Source: Methanobacteriota archaeon (GTDB lineage: Archaea > Altiarchaeota > Altiarchaeia > IMC4 > QMZM01). Taken from it: a stretch of DNA of 5,879 nt. Positions 1 to 5,687 of the stretch are shown piece by piece. How positions within the stretch are numbered: the stretch's first letter is position 1; every line of letters begins with the position of its first letter. Where the stretch lies: NCBI GenBank assembly GCA_021731385.1, contig JAKFXM010000198.1:1-5879 (forward strand), read 5' to 3'. A model generated the notes under the pieces. The model ran no database searches and was not told where the DNA came from. It saw only the letters and a program-made list of their open reading frames with translations. The translations under genes and the position numbers were made by a program.

Positions 1-32
1 CTTTTTCTTTTTCTAAAAGAAAAAGGGTTTTT
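1..32 (+). terminator. A/T-rich hairpin followed by a T run, possible terminator
   Basis: Bases 1-11 (ctttttctttt) are the exact reverse complement of bases 15-25, giving an 11-bp stem with a 3-nt loop, followed by GG and then five T at 28-32. This would fit an end-of-transcript signal for a gene lying to the left of the window. The stem is almost all A-T pairs and the window starts at its first base, so its full extent is unknown. Low-complexity pyrimidine/purine tracts can produce this by chance. Confidence 0.35.
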
Positions 33-51
33 CGGTATAGACCAACTAGAC

Positions 52-63
52 TATGGGCCCATA
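52..63. promoter_or_regulatory. 12-bp perfect palindrome upstream of the Nudix gene
   Basis: The sequence tatgggcccata is a perfect inverted repeat with no spacer. It ends 42 bases before the Nudix start codon and about 10 bases upstream of the TATA-like element. This is where an archaeal regulator could bind near the promoter. G/C-rich inverted repeats stand out in this A/T-rich leader. The operator role is inference: no second copy is seen in the window and no cognate regulator is present. Confidence 0.25.
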
Positions 64-73
64 AATCCTAATT

Positions 74-88
74 GATATAATTTTTATA
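74..88 (+). promoter_or_regulatory. TATA-like element for the Nudix gene
   Basis: The A/T-rich stretch gatataatttttata holds two overlapping TATA-like cores, centred about 28 and 21 bases upstream of the ATG at 106. The bases just before the ATG (aaaagatataac) contain no Shine-Dalgarno sequence. In archaea a TATA box lies about 25 bases before the transcription start, so this spacing fits a leaderless or nearly leaderless transcript beginning at or next to the ATG. Confidence 0.4.
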
Positions 89-105
89 GAATTAAAAGAT
101 ATAAC

Positions 106-513
106 ATGCAACATAAATCACCAATTCTAACAGTTGATGCGATAATAATAAAGGATAATTCAATTGTCCTGATAAAGAGAAAAAATGATCCTTTTAAAGA
201 TAAATGGGCACTCCCGGGGGGATTTGTCGAATACGGCGAGACTGTCGAGAATGCAGTTGTAAGGGAAGCAAAAGAGGAAACAGGGCTTGATGTAAGGATC
301 GAGAAATTGCTCGGCGTTTACTCCGGGCCGGATCGTGATCCAAGGGGTCATACTGTATCTGTCTGCTTTATCTGTAGAATTGTTTCAGGAAAATTAAAAT
401 CTGGCACAGATTCGGCAGATGTGAGGGAATTCAAATTCTCGGAATTGCCTGACCTTGCATTTGACCACGAAAAGATAATCAGGGATGCAATAATTTTGCT
501 CGAATTTATGTAG
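106..513 (+). CDS. Nudix hydrolase, ADP-ribose pyrophosphatase-like
   Basis: This 135-residue protein is a single Nudix domain. It hydrolyses a nucleoside diphosphate linked to another moiety, with Mg2+ bound by the Nudix box. The full signature GX5EX7REUXEEXGU is present: G39, E45, R53-E54, E57-E58, G60, L61. It is preceded by the usual strand and loop KWALPGG (33-39). After the box comes YSGPDRDPRGH (72-82), a proline-rich loop followed by a histidine. This pattern resembles small archaeal and bacterial ADP-ribose pyrophosphatases more than MutT-type 8-oxo-dGTPases. The substrate remains inference, since Nudix specificity is poorly predicted from sequence. The length is normal and the frame is intact. 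It is the only plus-strand gene, it converges on the membrane-protein gene with a 9-nt gap, and it appears to have its own promoter. The start is the first ATG after the TATA-like element and gives a normal Nudix N-terminus. Confidence 0.93.
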   Translation: MQHKSPILTVDAIIIKDNSIVLIKRKNDPFKDKWALPGGFVEYGETVENAVVREAKEETGLDVRIEKLLGVYSGPDRDPRGHTVSVCFICRIVSGKLKSGTDSADVREFKFSELPDLAFDHEKIIRDAIILLEFM

Positions 514-519
514 CAGCGG

Positions 520-534
520 TTCTTATTTCTTTTT
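520..534 (+). terminator. T-rich tract after the Nudix gene, possible archaeal terminator
   Basis: Seven bases after the Nudix stop codon the plus strand reads ttcttatttcttttt with no stem. Archaeal RNA polymerase can terminate at T-rich non-template tracts without a hairpin. The tract lies inside the 3' end of the convergent membrane-protein gene (lysine codons read on the other strand), so its composition has another explanation and the call is weak. Confidence 0.28.
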
Positions 535-879
535 GAGTTTATCGTAAGCAAAGACAAAAATTGAAGAAAAAACATACCAATAGACCAAAAATATAATAAG
601 GGATATAGGAATAAATATGTTATCAGGTAAATATGAGAAAGGCATACTTAATGCAACCGCAGGAAATCCGAACATCCATGAAATTAAAACATAACTATTC
701 ATATTCTTTAGAATTCCATTAGTTAGGCATTTTTGCGAAATATACACTTCAGACTGTGGTGTTCCTGTAGGTGATAAACATCCGTTGTAAAGTAAAACTT
801 CTTCGAAGATAAACGGAATAACTGCAAACAAAAGCAGGATTACTATCTTTATCTTAGTTGGTTTTAAAAACCCCTCCAT
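523..879 (-). CDS. 118-residue membrane protein with three predicted helices, translationally coupled to acsA
   Basis: Function is not recognised. The protein opens MEGFLKPTKIKI, then has hydrophobic segments at about residues 12-31, 63-84 and 88-112, and ends in a basic tail (DKLKKK). The loop between helices 1 and 2 carries two cysteines, C34 and C51, which could pair if outside the cell. An N-terminus of the form FLKPTKxKI followed at once by a helix recalls small membrane proteins of uncultured archaea; this is recollection, not a search result. I chose the ATG at 879 rather than the in-frame one at 912. GGAGGA at 893-888 sits 8 nt before 879, and the longer form would overlap acsA by 32 nt and add a charged stretch before the signature. 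The stop of acsA and this ATG are one base apart, so translation is probably coupled. A partner role in acetate uptake is possible but rests on position only. Confidence 0.8.
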   Translation of the reverse strand: MEGFLKPTKIKIVILLLFAVIPFIFEEVLLYNGCLSPTGTPQSEVYISQKCLTNGILKNMNSYVLISWMFGFPAVALSMPFSYLPDNIFIPISLIIFLVYWYVFSSIFVFAYDKLKKK

Positions 880-880
880 T

Positions 881-2599
881 TTAGTAGTCCTCCAGCGTCG
901 AAGTATCCCCAATCGGTAATCCCAATTCCTGAGCCTTCAGCATTCTCCTCATAATCTTCCCGCTCCTTGTCTTTGGAAGATTTGTTCTGAATTCAATCTC
1001 CCTCGGATATGCATGACCTGCAAGTTTCTTCTTTACGAAACTCTTTATATCCTCCTCTAATTCCGGTGATGGTGTAAAGCCCTTCCTTAGCGTGATAAAT
1101 GCCTTTATGATTTCTCCTCGTAGTGGGTCCGGTTTTCCAATAACACCCGCTTCTACAATTGCCGGATGTTCTATCAATATAGATTCTACCTCAAAGGGAC
1201 CTACTCTCTCTCCAGCAGTCTTTATAACATCATCTGCCCTGCCGACAAACCAGAAATAGCCATCATTGTCCCTCCTTGCCCTGTCCCCGGTTATGTACCA
1301 CTCCTTCTTGAAATATTCGCCATATTTCTTTGGGTTTTTCCAGATCTCCTTCATCATTGAGGGCCAGCCCGGGATTATTGCAAGATTTCCCTCTTCTCCA
1401 TTAGGTAGAGGATTCCCATCCTCGTCAACTATTCCTGCAGTTATCCCCGGAAAGGGTTTACCCATTGAACCCAATCTTATTGGCATTGTCGGATAATTTG
1501 CTATCAGAATTCCTCCGGTTTCTGTCTGCCACCAGTTGTCATGAAAAGGCAATCCCATGACCTTCATGCCCCACCTAATCGCTTCCGGATTCAGGGGCTC
1601 ACCTACGCTGCACATGTATCTCAGACTGCTTAGATCATATTTCTTCGAAAGTTCATCCCCGGCACTCATCAGCATCCGTATTGCGGTAGGGGCAGTATAC
1701 CAGACAGTAACATTGTATTTTTCAAGGATTGAGTACCATTTTTCCGGAGAGAATCTTCCCTCATAAACTACAGAAGAAACCCTGTTTGACCATGGGCCTA
1801 TGATGTTATAGGAAATTCCCGTAACCCAGCCGGGATCTGCAGTGCACCAGTAGATATCATCATCATGAAGGTCAAGGACCCATTTTGCGGTTATGTGCTC
1901 ATGAATTACTGCTGAGTGTGCATGAACAACCCCCTTTGGCTTTCCCGTTGTTCCGGATGTGTAGAGCATGAAGGCATATTCGTCAGGACTCATTCTTTCA
2001 ACATCGAATTCCGGGGATGCCCTTTCCATTTCATCATTATATGAAATTTCATCCTTCTCCGCATTATCAACAACCACTATCTTTTCAAGTTCAGGAAGTT
2101 CGTTTCTTACCTCATAAACCCTCTTTTTCAGTTCCGAATTTGTAATTAAAATCTTTGCGCCACTGTCAAGAAGCCGGTCTTTTATCGCCGAGGGTCCAAA
2201 TGCGGAGAACATCGTGCCTGCAATCGCACCAGTCTTTACTATTCCCAGAAAAGAGATGTATAGCTCAGGAATTCTTGGCAGAAATATGAATATCCTATCG
2301 CCTTTTTTAACGCCGAGTTTTCTTACAACATTCGCAAATTTGTTGGAGAGATGCGAAATCTCACGGAATGTATACTGCTTTGTACTGTCATCGGCACCTA
2401 TCCAGAATAATGCTATCTTATCCCCGTAATTTTTTACATGCCGGTCTATAGCGTTATAAGCGACATTTAATTTCCCGCCTTCAAACCAGTCTATTTCACC
2501 CCTGACATCATCCCATTTGAAATTTTTGTAGGTCTGCTCGTAATTTTCAAGATTTGGCTTTACCATGAATTCTTTTTTTTCTATAATCTCTGCTGCCAT
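881..2599 (-). CDS. acsA: Acetyl-CoA synthetase, AMP-forming (AcsA type)
   Basis: This 572-residue cytoplasmic enzyme belongs to the ANL adenylate-forming superfamily. It makes acetyl-CoA, AMP and PPi from acetate, ATP and CoA through acetyl-adenylate. The length and motifs match the shorter AcsA class, typified by Bacillus AcsA, rather than the ~650-residue Acs. Visible motifs are: N-terminal WFEGGKLNVAYNAIDRH (38-54); P-loop-like A3, YTSGTTGKPKG (213-223); CTADPGWVTG (252-261); GEPLNPEA (333-340); A5, WWQTETGG (356-363), whose tryptophan pair limits the acyl pocket in acetate-specific members; A7, TGD (437-439); hinge GRADDVIKTAGERVGP (453-468); and A10, PKTRSGK (542-548), with catalytic K548. 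The PX4GK sequence around K548 is the known target of protein acetyltransferases that switch Acs off, but no such enzyme or deacetylase is visible here. The frame is complete. The start has GGAGGA 12 nt upstream and lies 2 nt after the HEPN stop. M12 (position 2566) is an alternative without a ribosome binding site. Propionate could also be used. Confidence 0.96.
   Translation of the reverse strand: MAAEIIEKKEFMVKPNLENYEQTYKNFKWDDVRGEIDWFEGGKLNVAYNAIDRHVKNYGDKIALFWIGADDSTKQYTFREISHLSNKFANVVRKLGVKKGDRIFIFLPRIPELYISFLGIVKTGAIAGTMFSAFGPSAIKDRLLDSGAKILITNSELKKRVYEVRNELPELEKIVVVDNAEKDEISYNDEMERASPEFDVERMSPDEYAFMLYTSGTTGKPKGVVHAHSAVIHEHITAKWVLDLHDDDIYWCTADPGWVTGISYNIIGPWSNRVSSVVYEGRFSPEKWYSILEKYNVTVWYTAPTAIRMLMSAGDELSKKYDLSSLRYMCSVGEPLNPEAIRWGMKVMGLPFHDNWWQTETGGILIANYPTMPIRLGSMGKPFPGITAGIVDEDGNPLPNGEEGNLAIIPGWPSMMKEIWKNPKKYGEYFKKEWYITGDRARRDNDGYFWFVGRADDVIKTAGERVGPFEVESILIEHPAIVEAGVIGKPDPLRGEIIKAFITLRKGFTPSPELEEDIKSFVKKKLAGHAYPREIEFRTNLPKTRSGKIMRRMLKAQELGLPIGDTSTLEDY
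888..893 (-). promoter_or_regulatory. Ribosome binding site GGAGGA that sets the membrane-protein start
   Basis: On the minus strand GGAGGA lies within the final codons of acsA, 8 nt before the ATG at 879. The match to the 3' end of 16S rRNA and the spacing are both near ideal. This favours the 118-residue start over the upstream ATG at 912, and indicates re-initiation directly after acsA. Confidence 0.75.
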
Positions 2600-2601
2600 T
2601 T

Positions 2602-3074
2602 TTATTTTTTATCCTCCAAATTAATCCCATAAGTACATTGTATAAATTTAGTAATAATCTCAAAAACTCTGCGGGATTTATTTAATGCCTCCTCTGCTAT
2701 TTCCAGGGTATGTATCTCCATAGGGGATACGACTTTTCCGCTGATTATTCTCGGATATCTTGTACTTTGCCATTTTCCTTTAAACCACTCTAAGATAGCT
2801 AATACCTCCGAGAGATCATTCTTCCATTTTTTGGGTGATTTTTCAACAACCAGATCAAGAAAATATTTTGATAGGTCATGTTCGCCAACAAAAAATTCCT
2901 TGAGTTCTATAGGGATTTAACTATCTTCTCTACCGATTGTTGTGAGTGAAATACGGCATCTGCATATGCTTTATCTTTTAATGCACCTTCAGCCTGTTTT
3001 AAGTCATACTTCGCTGTTTTGTAAAAAGCAATTGCGAACTCACGATATCTTTTGCTATTTGTCCTATGTTCCAT
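2602..3074 (-). pseudogene. HEPN-domain protein, partner of the MNT gene, split by a -1 frameshift
   Basis: Two adjoining frames together make a HEPN protein of about 157 residues. The first runs from the ATG at 3074 to a TAG at 2909-2907 and encodes 55 residues. It includes the typical first HEPN helices: FYKTAKYDLKQAEGALK, then AYADAVFHSQQSVEKIVKSL. The sequel is open in the next frame from position 2910 to a TAA at 2604-2602 and encodes 102 residues. It starts IELKEFFVGEHDLSKYF and continues to RYPRIISGKVVSP and the closing helix IAEEALNKSRRVFEII. The second part has no ATG, GTG or TTG near its beginning, so it is the remainder of one gene rather than a separate one. Restoring one base near 2910-2913 would give KSL-IELKE. 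I do not see the RX4-6H RNase motif of HepT-type toxins, so this is closer to the general HEPN family. It overlaps the MNT gene by 76 nt and stops 2 nt before acsA. It could be a real pseudogene, a recoded gene or an assembly error. Confidence 0.78.
2612..2617 (-). promoter_or_regulatory. Ribosome binding site GGAGGA for acsA, inside the HEPN gene end
   Basis: GGAGGA on the minus strand overlaps the Leu-Glu-Asp codons near the HEPN C-terminus and precedes the acsA ATG at 2599 by 12 nt. That spacing is longer than the usual 5-9. A TAA in the acsA frame lies between the site and the ATG, so no earlier start is possible. The placement ties acsA translation to passage of ribosomes through the HEPN gene, and a frameshift there could affect it. 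Confidence 0.55.
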
Positions 3075-3502
3075 ATTCTGCCGGATTCACCATATTTTAT
3101 GTTTGTCTTTTCAAGTTTTTTAAGTAGGTTAATATACTTCTTTTTGAAAAAATCATCTTTATCATAGATTAGGTCCAAGCCTAATATTAATGTAGAAAAT
3201 ACTGGTGAATAATGACCCAGATTATCTTCTACATCTCTTGGTGTGAATAAGAGGAAGTCAACACTTATCCGAAATCTTATCAGGGTGTCTAATCTTATAT
3301 CCGAGACCATATCATCTCTATTAATGGGGTTTGAAGGAAGATTATTTGCTATAACCATCAAATCTATGTCCGAATCCTCTGTAGCCTTTTGTCTTCCATA
3401 GCTGCCAGATAAGATTATGGATATTAAATCCTCTTTAAACTTTTTCTTTAGCTTGATTGTTATGTCGTTTAATATGGGTTCTATGTTTTTCAATTTTTCC
3501 AT
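2999..3502 (-). CDS. MNT-type minimal nucleotidyltransferase (toxin-antitoxin-like)
   Basis: This 167-residue protein has a DNA polymerase beta-like minimal nucleotidyltransferase fold. The active-site signature is intact: GSYGR (33-37), then SDIDLMV (44-50) with metal-binding D45 and D47, and a third acidic strand residue in ISVDFLLF (D82). In known MNT-HEPN modules the MNT protein neutralises the HEPN partner, in studied cases by adding AMP to it. That role is transferred by family and gene order, not shown here. Residues 110-167 are a charged helical tail (FFKKKYINLLKKLEK) that runs 76 nt into the HEPN gene in another frame. This is a long overlap for such pairs, and the last ~20 residues look unlike a folded tail, so the natural C-terminus may be altered. 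The ATG at 3502 has no Shine-Dalgarno match and lies 21 nt after the beta-helix gene stop. By eye this gene and the HEPN gene are more A+T-rich than acsA, which would suit a mobile defence or addiction module. Confidence 0.85.
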   Translation of the reverse strand: MEKLKNIEPILNDITIKLKKKFKEDLISIILSGSYGRQKATEDSDIDLMVIANNLPSNPINRDDMVSDIRLDTLIRFRISVDFLLFTPRDVEDNLGHYSPVFSTLILGLDLIYDKDDFFKKKYINLLKKLEKTNIKYGESGRIWNIGQIAKDIVSSQLLFTKQRSMT

Positions 3503-3523
3503 TTTGATTAGGATTTTATCTAT

Positions 3524-5665
3524 CTAGGGTTTTGCCCAATTATCTATCGCCGTTAATAAGTCGAAATCTGAAACATGACCCATCGACCAGTGATCTATGT
3601 AATCAAGAATCTCAAAATCATCAACCTTCCCATCACAAGGTGACTGATCCCCCTTTACTGAGCATGTAGTTATGTTTACTACCACAACCCTTATTTCATT
3701 ATTCCCGGAAATGGTAAGTGAGAAATTCAGAGCCCCATTTGAGTCAGTAAGGGTGGTGAATGATTTTGACTGTAACCCTGCAGCAGTATTATAGACATCA
3801 TAGTAATTGTTTCCCAATAAGCCAAGAATCTGGTAATTTACAGTCACGGTTCCATCCGGTGTTTCATTCCAGACAAGATTTGAATTAGTCCAGCTGGCTA
3901 ATGTCCTGTTTAGAACAGTTGAAACAGAAACCTTCGTTTTTAGCCATAGATTTGGATAATTGGTTGTGTCATTTCTGTAGTTGAATTGAGAAATATTATC
4001 ATAGAAATAAATTTCTCTTGTAGTGAAATTTGTATTGGTGAAATTGTTTGTCGTGCCTGCATCCCAGATAGAATAGTCATAAGAATTTGTTGAGTCAATT
4101 GAACCGCCTAATATGATGTTATTCCTAGCAAATAGTAGAGCGATGCCAAATCCAGTATTGCCTGATGTTGTGATGGTGTTGTTCAAGAGGGTGTTTGTGC
4201 TGGATGATGAGATCTCAATACCGGCACCATAATTACCTGATGTTGTGATGATGTTGTTCGAGAGGATATTTGAGTTGCCAGATGAATCGAGCCAGATGCC
4301 CATTCCAGAAATGCCTAATGTTGTGATTGCGTTGTTTGAGATGGTGTTTGTGCTGGATGTGGAGAGATAGATGCCATGGCCAGAACTGCCTGATGTTGTG
4401 ATGTTTGAATCTGATACAGAAGAGTTCTTCACCATTGCTAAAGTAATCCCGTCTTTGTTGATTATCGTTATGTTTCTTATTGTGATATTGCTGGAATTGG
4501 TTACATATAACTGCCCAATATCATACATGTTCTCTATCGTTATTGAAGTATTTGCGAAATAGTAGTAAATCGGCTTTCCCTGTTCTGTGTTTGTTGTGTC
4601 TATGGTGTGGTTGTAGTAAGAAGCGATTGTTGTCGGATTTATGTATATTTCCGGATTTATGTATATTGCATAAGCGTTTGTTGTGTTCAGTTTGTTTCTT
4701 GTTATGTTTGTATTGCTGGATGAGTCAATATGGATGCCGTAGCTATAATCGCCTGATGTTCTGATGGTGTTGTTTAAGAGCGTGTTTGAATTGCTGGATG
4801 ATAGGAGATAGATGCCGTAGCCATCAGTGCTGGATGTTGTGATGGTGTTGTTTAGGATGGTGTTTGAATCGCTGGATAAATAGAGAAGGATGCCCTCTCC
4901 AGAAATGCCTGATGTAGTGATTATGTTGTTTGAGAGTGTGTTTGTGCTGGATGATGAGAGACGGATGCCGACACCATAATTGCCGGATGTTTTGATAATG
5001 TTGTTTGATAGTGTGTTTGTACTGGATGAGTAGAGAGCGACGCTGTATCCGTATGAGCCCGAGGTTGTAATGGTGTTGTTTGAGAGGGTATTGTTGCTGA
5101 TTGCATAGAGATAGATGCCGAAGCCAGCCCCACCTGATGTCGTGATGCTGTTGTTTGAGAGAGTGTTTGTGCTGGATGAGTCGAGACGGATGCCAGAGCC
5201 ATCACTGCCTGATGTTGTGATGATGTTATTTGAGAGGGTGTTTGAATTGCTGGATGAGTAGAGAAAGATGCCATAGCCAGAACTGCCTGATGTTATGATT
5301 GTGTTGTTTGTTATCGTGCTGTTCACCATTCCGGAACCATAAATTGCATCACCATAAATTACAGATGAATTCCCCTGTACGATATTCAGATCCTTTATCG
5401 TGATGTTGTCATATCCTGCTGTATTGTTAACTGCATAGCCTCTTGTAGAATAGGAATAGTTTATTGTGTATCCTGCTCCGTCCAGGATGATGTTATCCGC
5501 CAGAATGGTGAAGCATGTTCCAGAGGAGGCAACATTATTTGCAAGTATCCAGGTTCCTCCTGAGGAGATATTCCCGCAGTTTGTCAGAATTCCCCCCGCC
5601 ATAACTTCCTGCGCTGCAAAAATTAAAAACAGACCCAATATCAAATATTTTTTTTGCATTTTCAC
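3524..5665 (-). CDS. Secreted NosD-like parallel beta-helix protein with C-terminal dockerin-like domain
   Basis: The 713-residue protein begins with a signal peptide (lysines, then LILGLFLIFA, cleavage likely after A23). Next come a NosD/PbH1 entry region (NIILDGAGYTI, 58-68), about nine right-handed beta-helix coils at 117-325, an insertion with the NosD-type sequence GKPIYYYFANTSITI (363-377), and four more coils at 420-520. A likely beta-sandwich follows (about 555-665), then a compact dockerin-like end (668-713). That end has a calcium-loop-like GDQSPCDGKVDDF (672-684) and a second half, HVSDFDLLTAIDNW, lacking the acidic loop. C668 and C677 may form a disulfide. Sequons (NNT, NNS, NIT) are very frequent, so the surface protein may be heavily N-glycosylated. 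Such proteins act in carbohydrate binding or cleavage, adhesion or surface-layer association; I see no basis for choosing an enzyme activity. The codon at 5665 is GTG. An ATG two codons later (5659) is equally good or better, giving 711 residues, and neither has a Shine-Dalgarno site. Confidence 0.9.
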   Translation of the reverse strand: MKMQKKYLILGLFLIFAAQEVMAGGILTNCGNISSGGTWILANNVASSGTCFTILADNIILDGAGYTINYSYSTRGYAVNNTAGYDNITIKDLNIVQGNSSVIYGDAIYGSGMVNSTITNNTIITSGSSGYGIFLYSSSNSNTLSNNIITTSGSDGSGIRLDSSSTNTLSNNSITTSGGAGFGIYLYAISNNTLSNNTITTSGSYGYSVALYSSSTNTLSNNIIKTSGNYGVGIRLSSSSTNTLSNNIITTSGISGEGILLYLSSDSNTILNNTITTSSTDGYGIYLLSSSNSNTLLNNTIRTSGDYSYGIHIDSSSNTNITRNKLNTTNAYAIYINPEIYINPTTIASYYNHTIDTTNTEQGKPIYYYFANTSITIENMYDIGQLYVTNSSNITIRNITIINKDGITLAMVKNSSVSDSNITTSGSSGHGIYLSTSSTNTISNNAITTLGISGMGIWLDSSGNSNILSNNIITTSGNYGAGIEISSSSTNTLLNNTITTSGNTGFGIALLFARNNIILGGSIDSTNSYDYSIWDAGTTNNFTNTNFTTREIYFYDNISQFNYRNDTTNYPNLWLKTKVSVSTVLNRTLASWTNSNLVWNETPDGTVTVNYQILGLLGNNYYDVYNTAAGLQSKSFTTLTDSNGALNFSLTISGNNEIRVVVVNITTCSVKGDQSPCDGKVDDFEILDYIDHWSMGHVSDFDLLTAIDNWAKP
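4106..4408 (-). repeat. Second tandem repeat block (75-78 bp unit) in the beta-helix gene
   Basis: This block encodes residues 420-520, four coils with anchors near 420, 444, 470 and 495. They have the same consensus as the first block, including the NNIITTSGNYG variant. A non-repeating segment of about 94 residues separates the blocks. The units resemble those of the first block, so the two blocks probably arose by duplication within the gene. Confidence 0.8.
4691..5317 (-). repeat. First tandem repeat block (75-78 bp unit) in the beta-helix gene
   Basis: This block encodes residues 117-325. An anchor of the form NN-[TIS]-I-x-T-S recurs at residues 120, 146, 171, 196, 221, 246, 272 and 298, with a degenerate copy near 323. 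The spacing is 25 or 26 residues, or 75-78 bases. Each unit reads roughly LSNNxITTSGxxGxGIxLxSSS, one coil of the helix. The 26-residue units carry one more residue in the serine/asparagine turn. The DNA units are similar enough to recombine, so copy number may vary between strains. Confidence 0.85.
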
Positions 5666-5687
5666 AATTTTTTACAAAGACATTGAT

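Noticed and set aside
160..575. Two overlapping minus-strand open frames (160-351 and 348-575) opposite the Nudix gene.
   Set aside because: They lie antisense to a complete Nudix domain, and their products show no domain or sensible start signal.
1166..2429. Four plus-strand open frames of 64-76 codons opposite acsA.
   Set aside because: They are antisense to intact, motif-rich acsA sequence. The products are proline- and phenylalanine-rich with no recognisable features.
2907..2921. A programmed -1 frameshift site in the HEPN gene.
   Set aside because: The junction bases (AAA TCC CTA TAG in frame) do not form an X-XXY-YYZ slippery heptamer, and I see no clear downstream stem. It is kept only as a remote option.
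2942..3127. A 61-codon plus-strand frame across the MNT-HEPN junction.
   Set aside because: It is antisense to the conserved HEPN helices and the MNT tail, which explain the sequence better.
4921..5274. A 117-codon minus-strand open frame within the repeats encoding a Ser/Thr/His/Gln-rich repeat protein.
   Set aside because: It is the beta-helix repeat DNA read in another frame. A repeat unit that is a multiple of three keeps alternative frames open by default, and the frame has no ribosome binding site or recognisable domain.
4106..5317. The regular 75-78 bp periodicity as a CRISPR array.
   Set aside because: The units are contiguous, keep one open frame, have no distinct constant repeat alternating with unique spacers, and translate to a consistent beta-helix coil.
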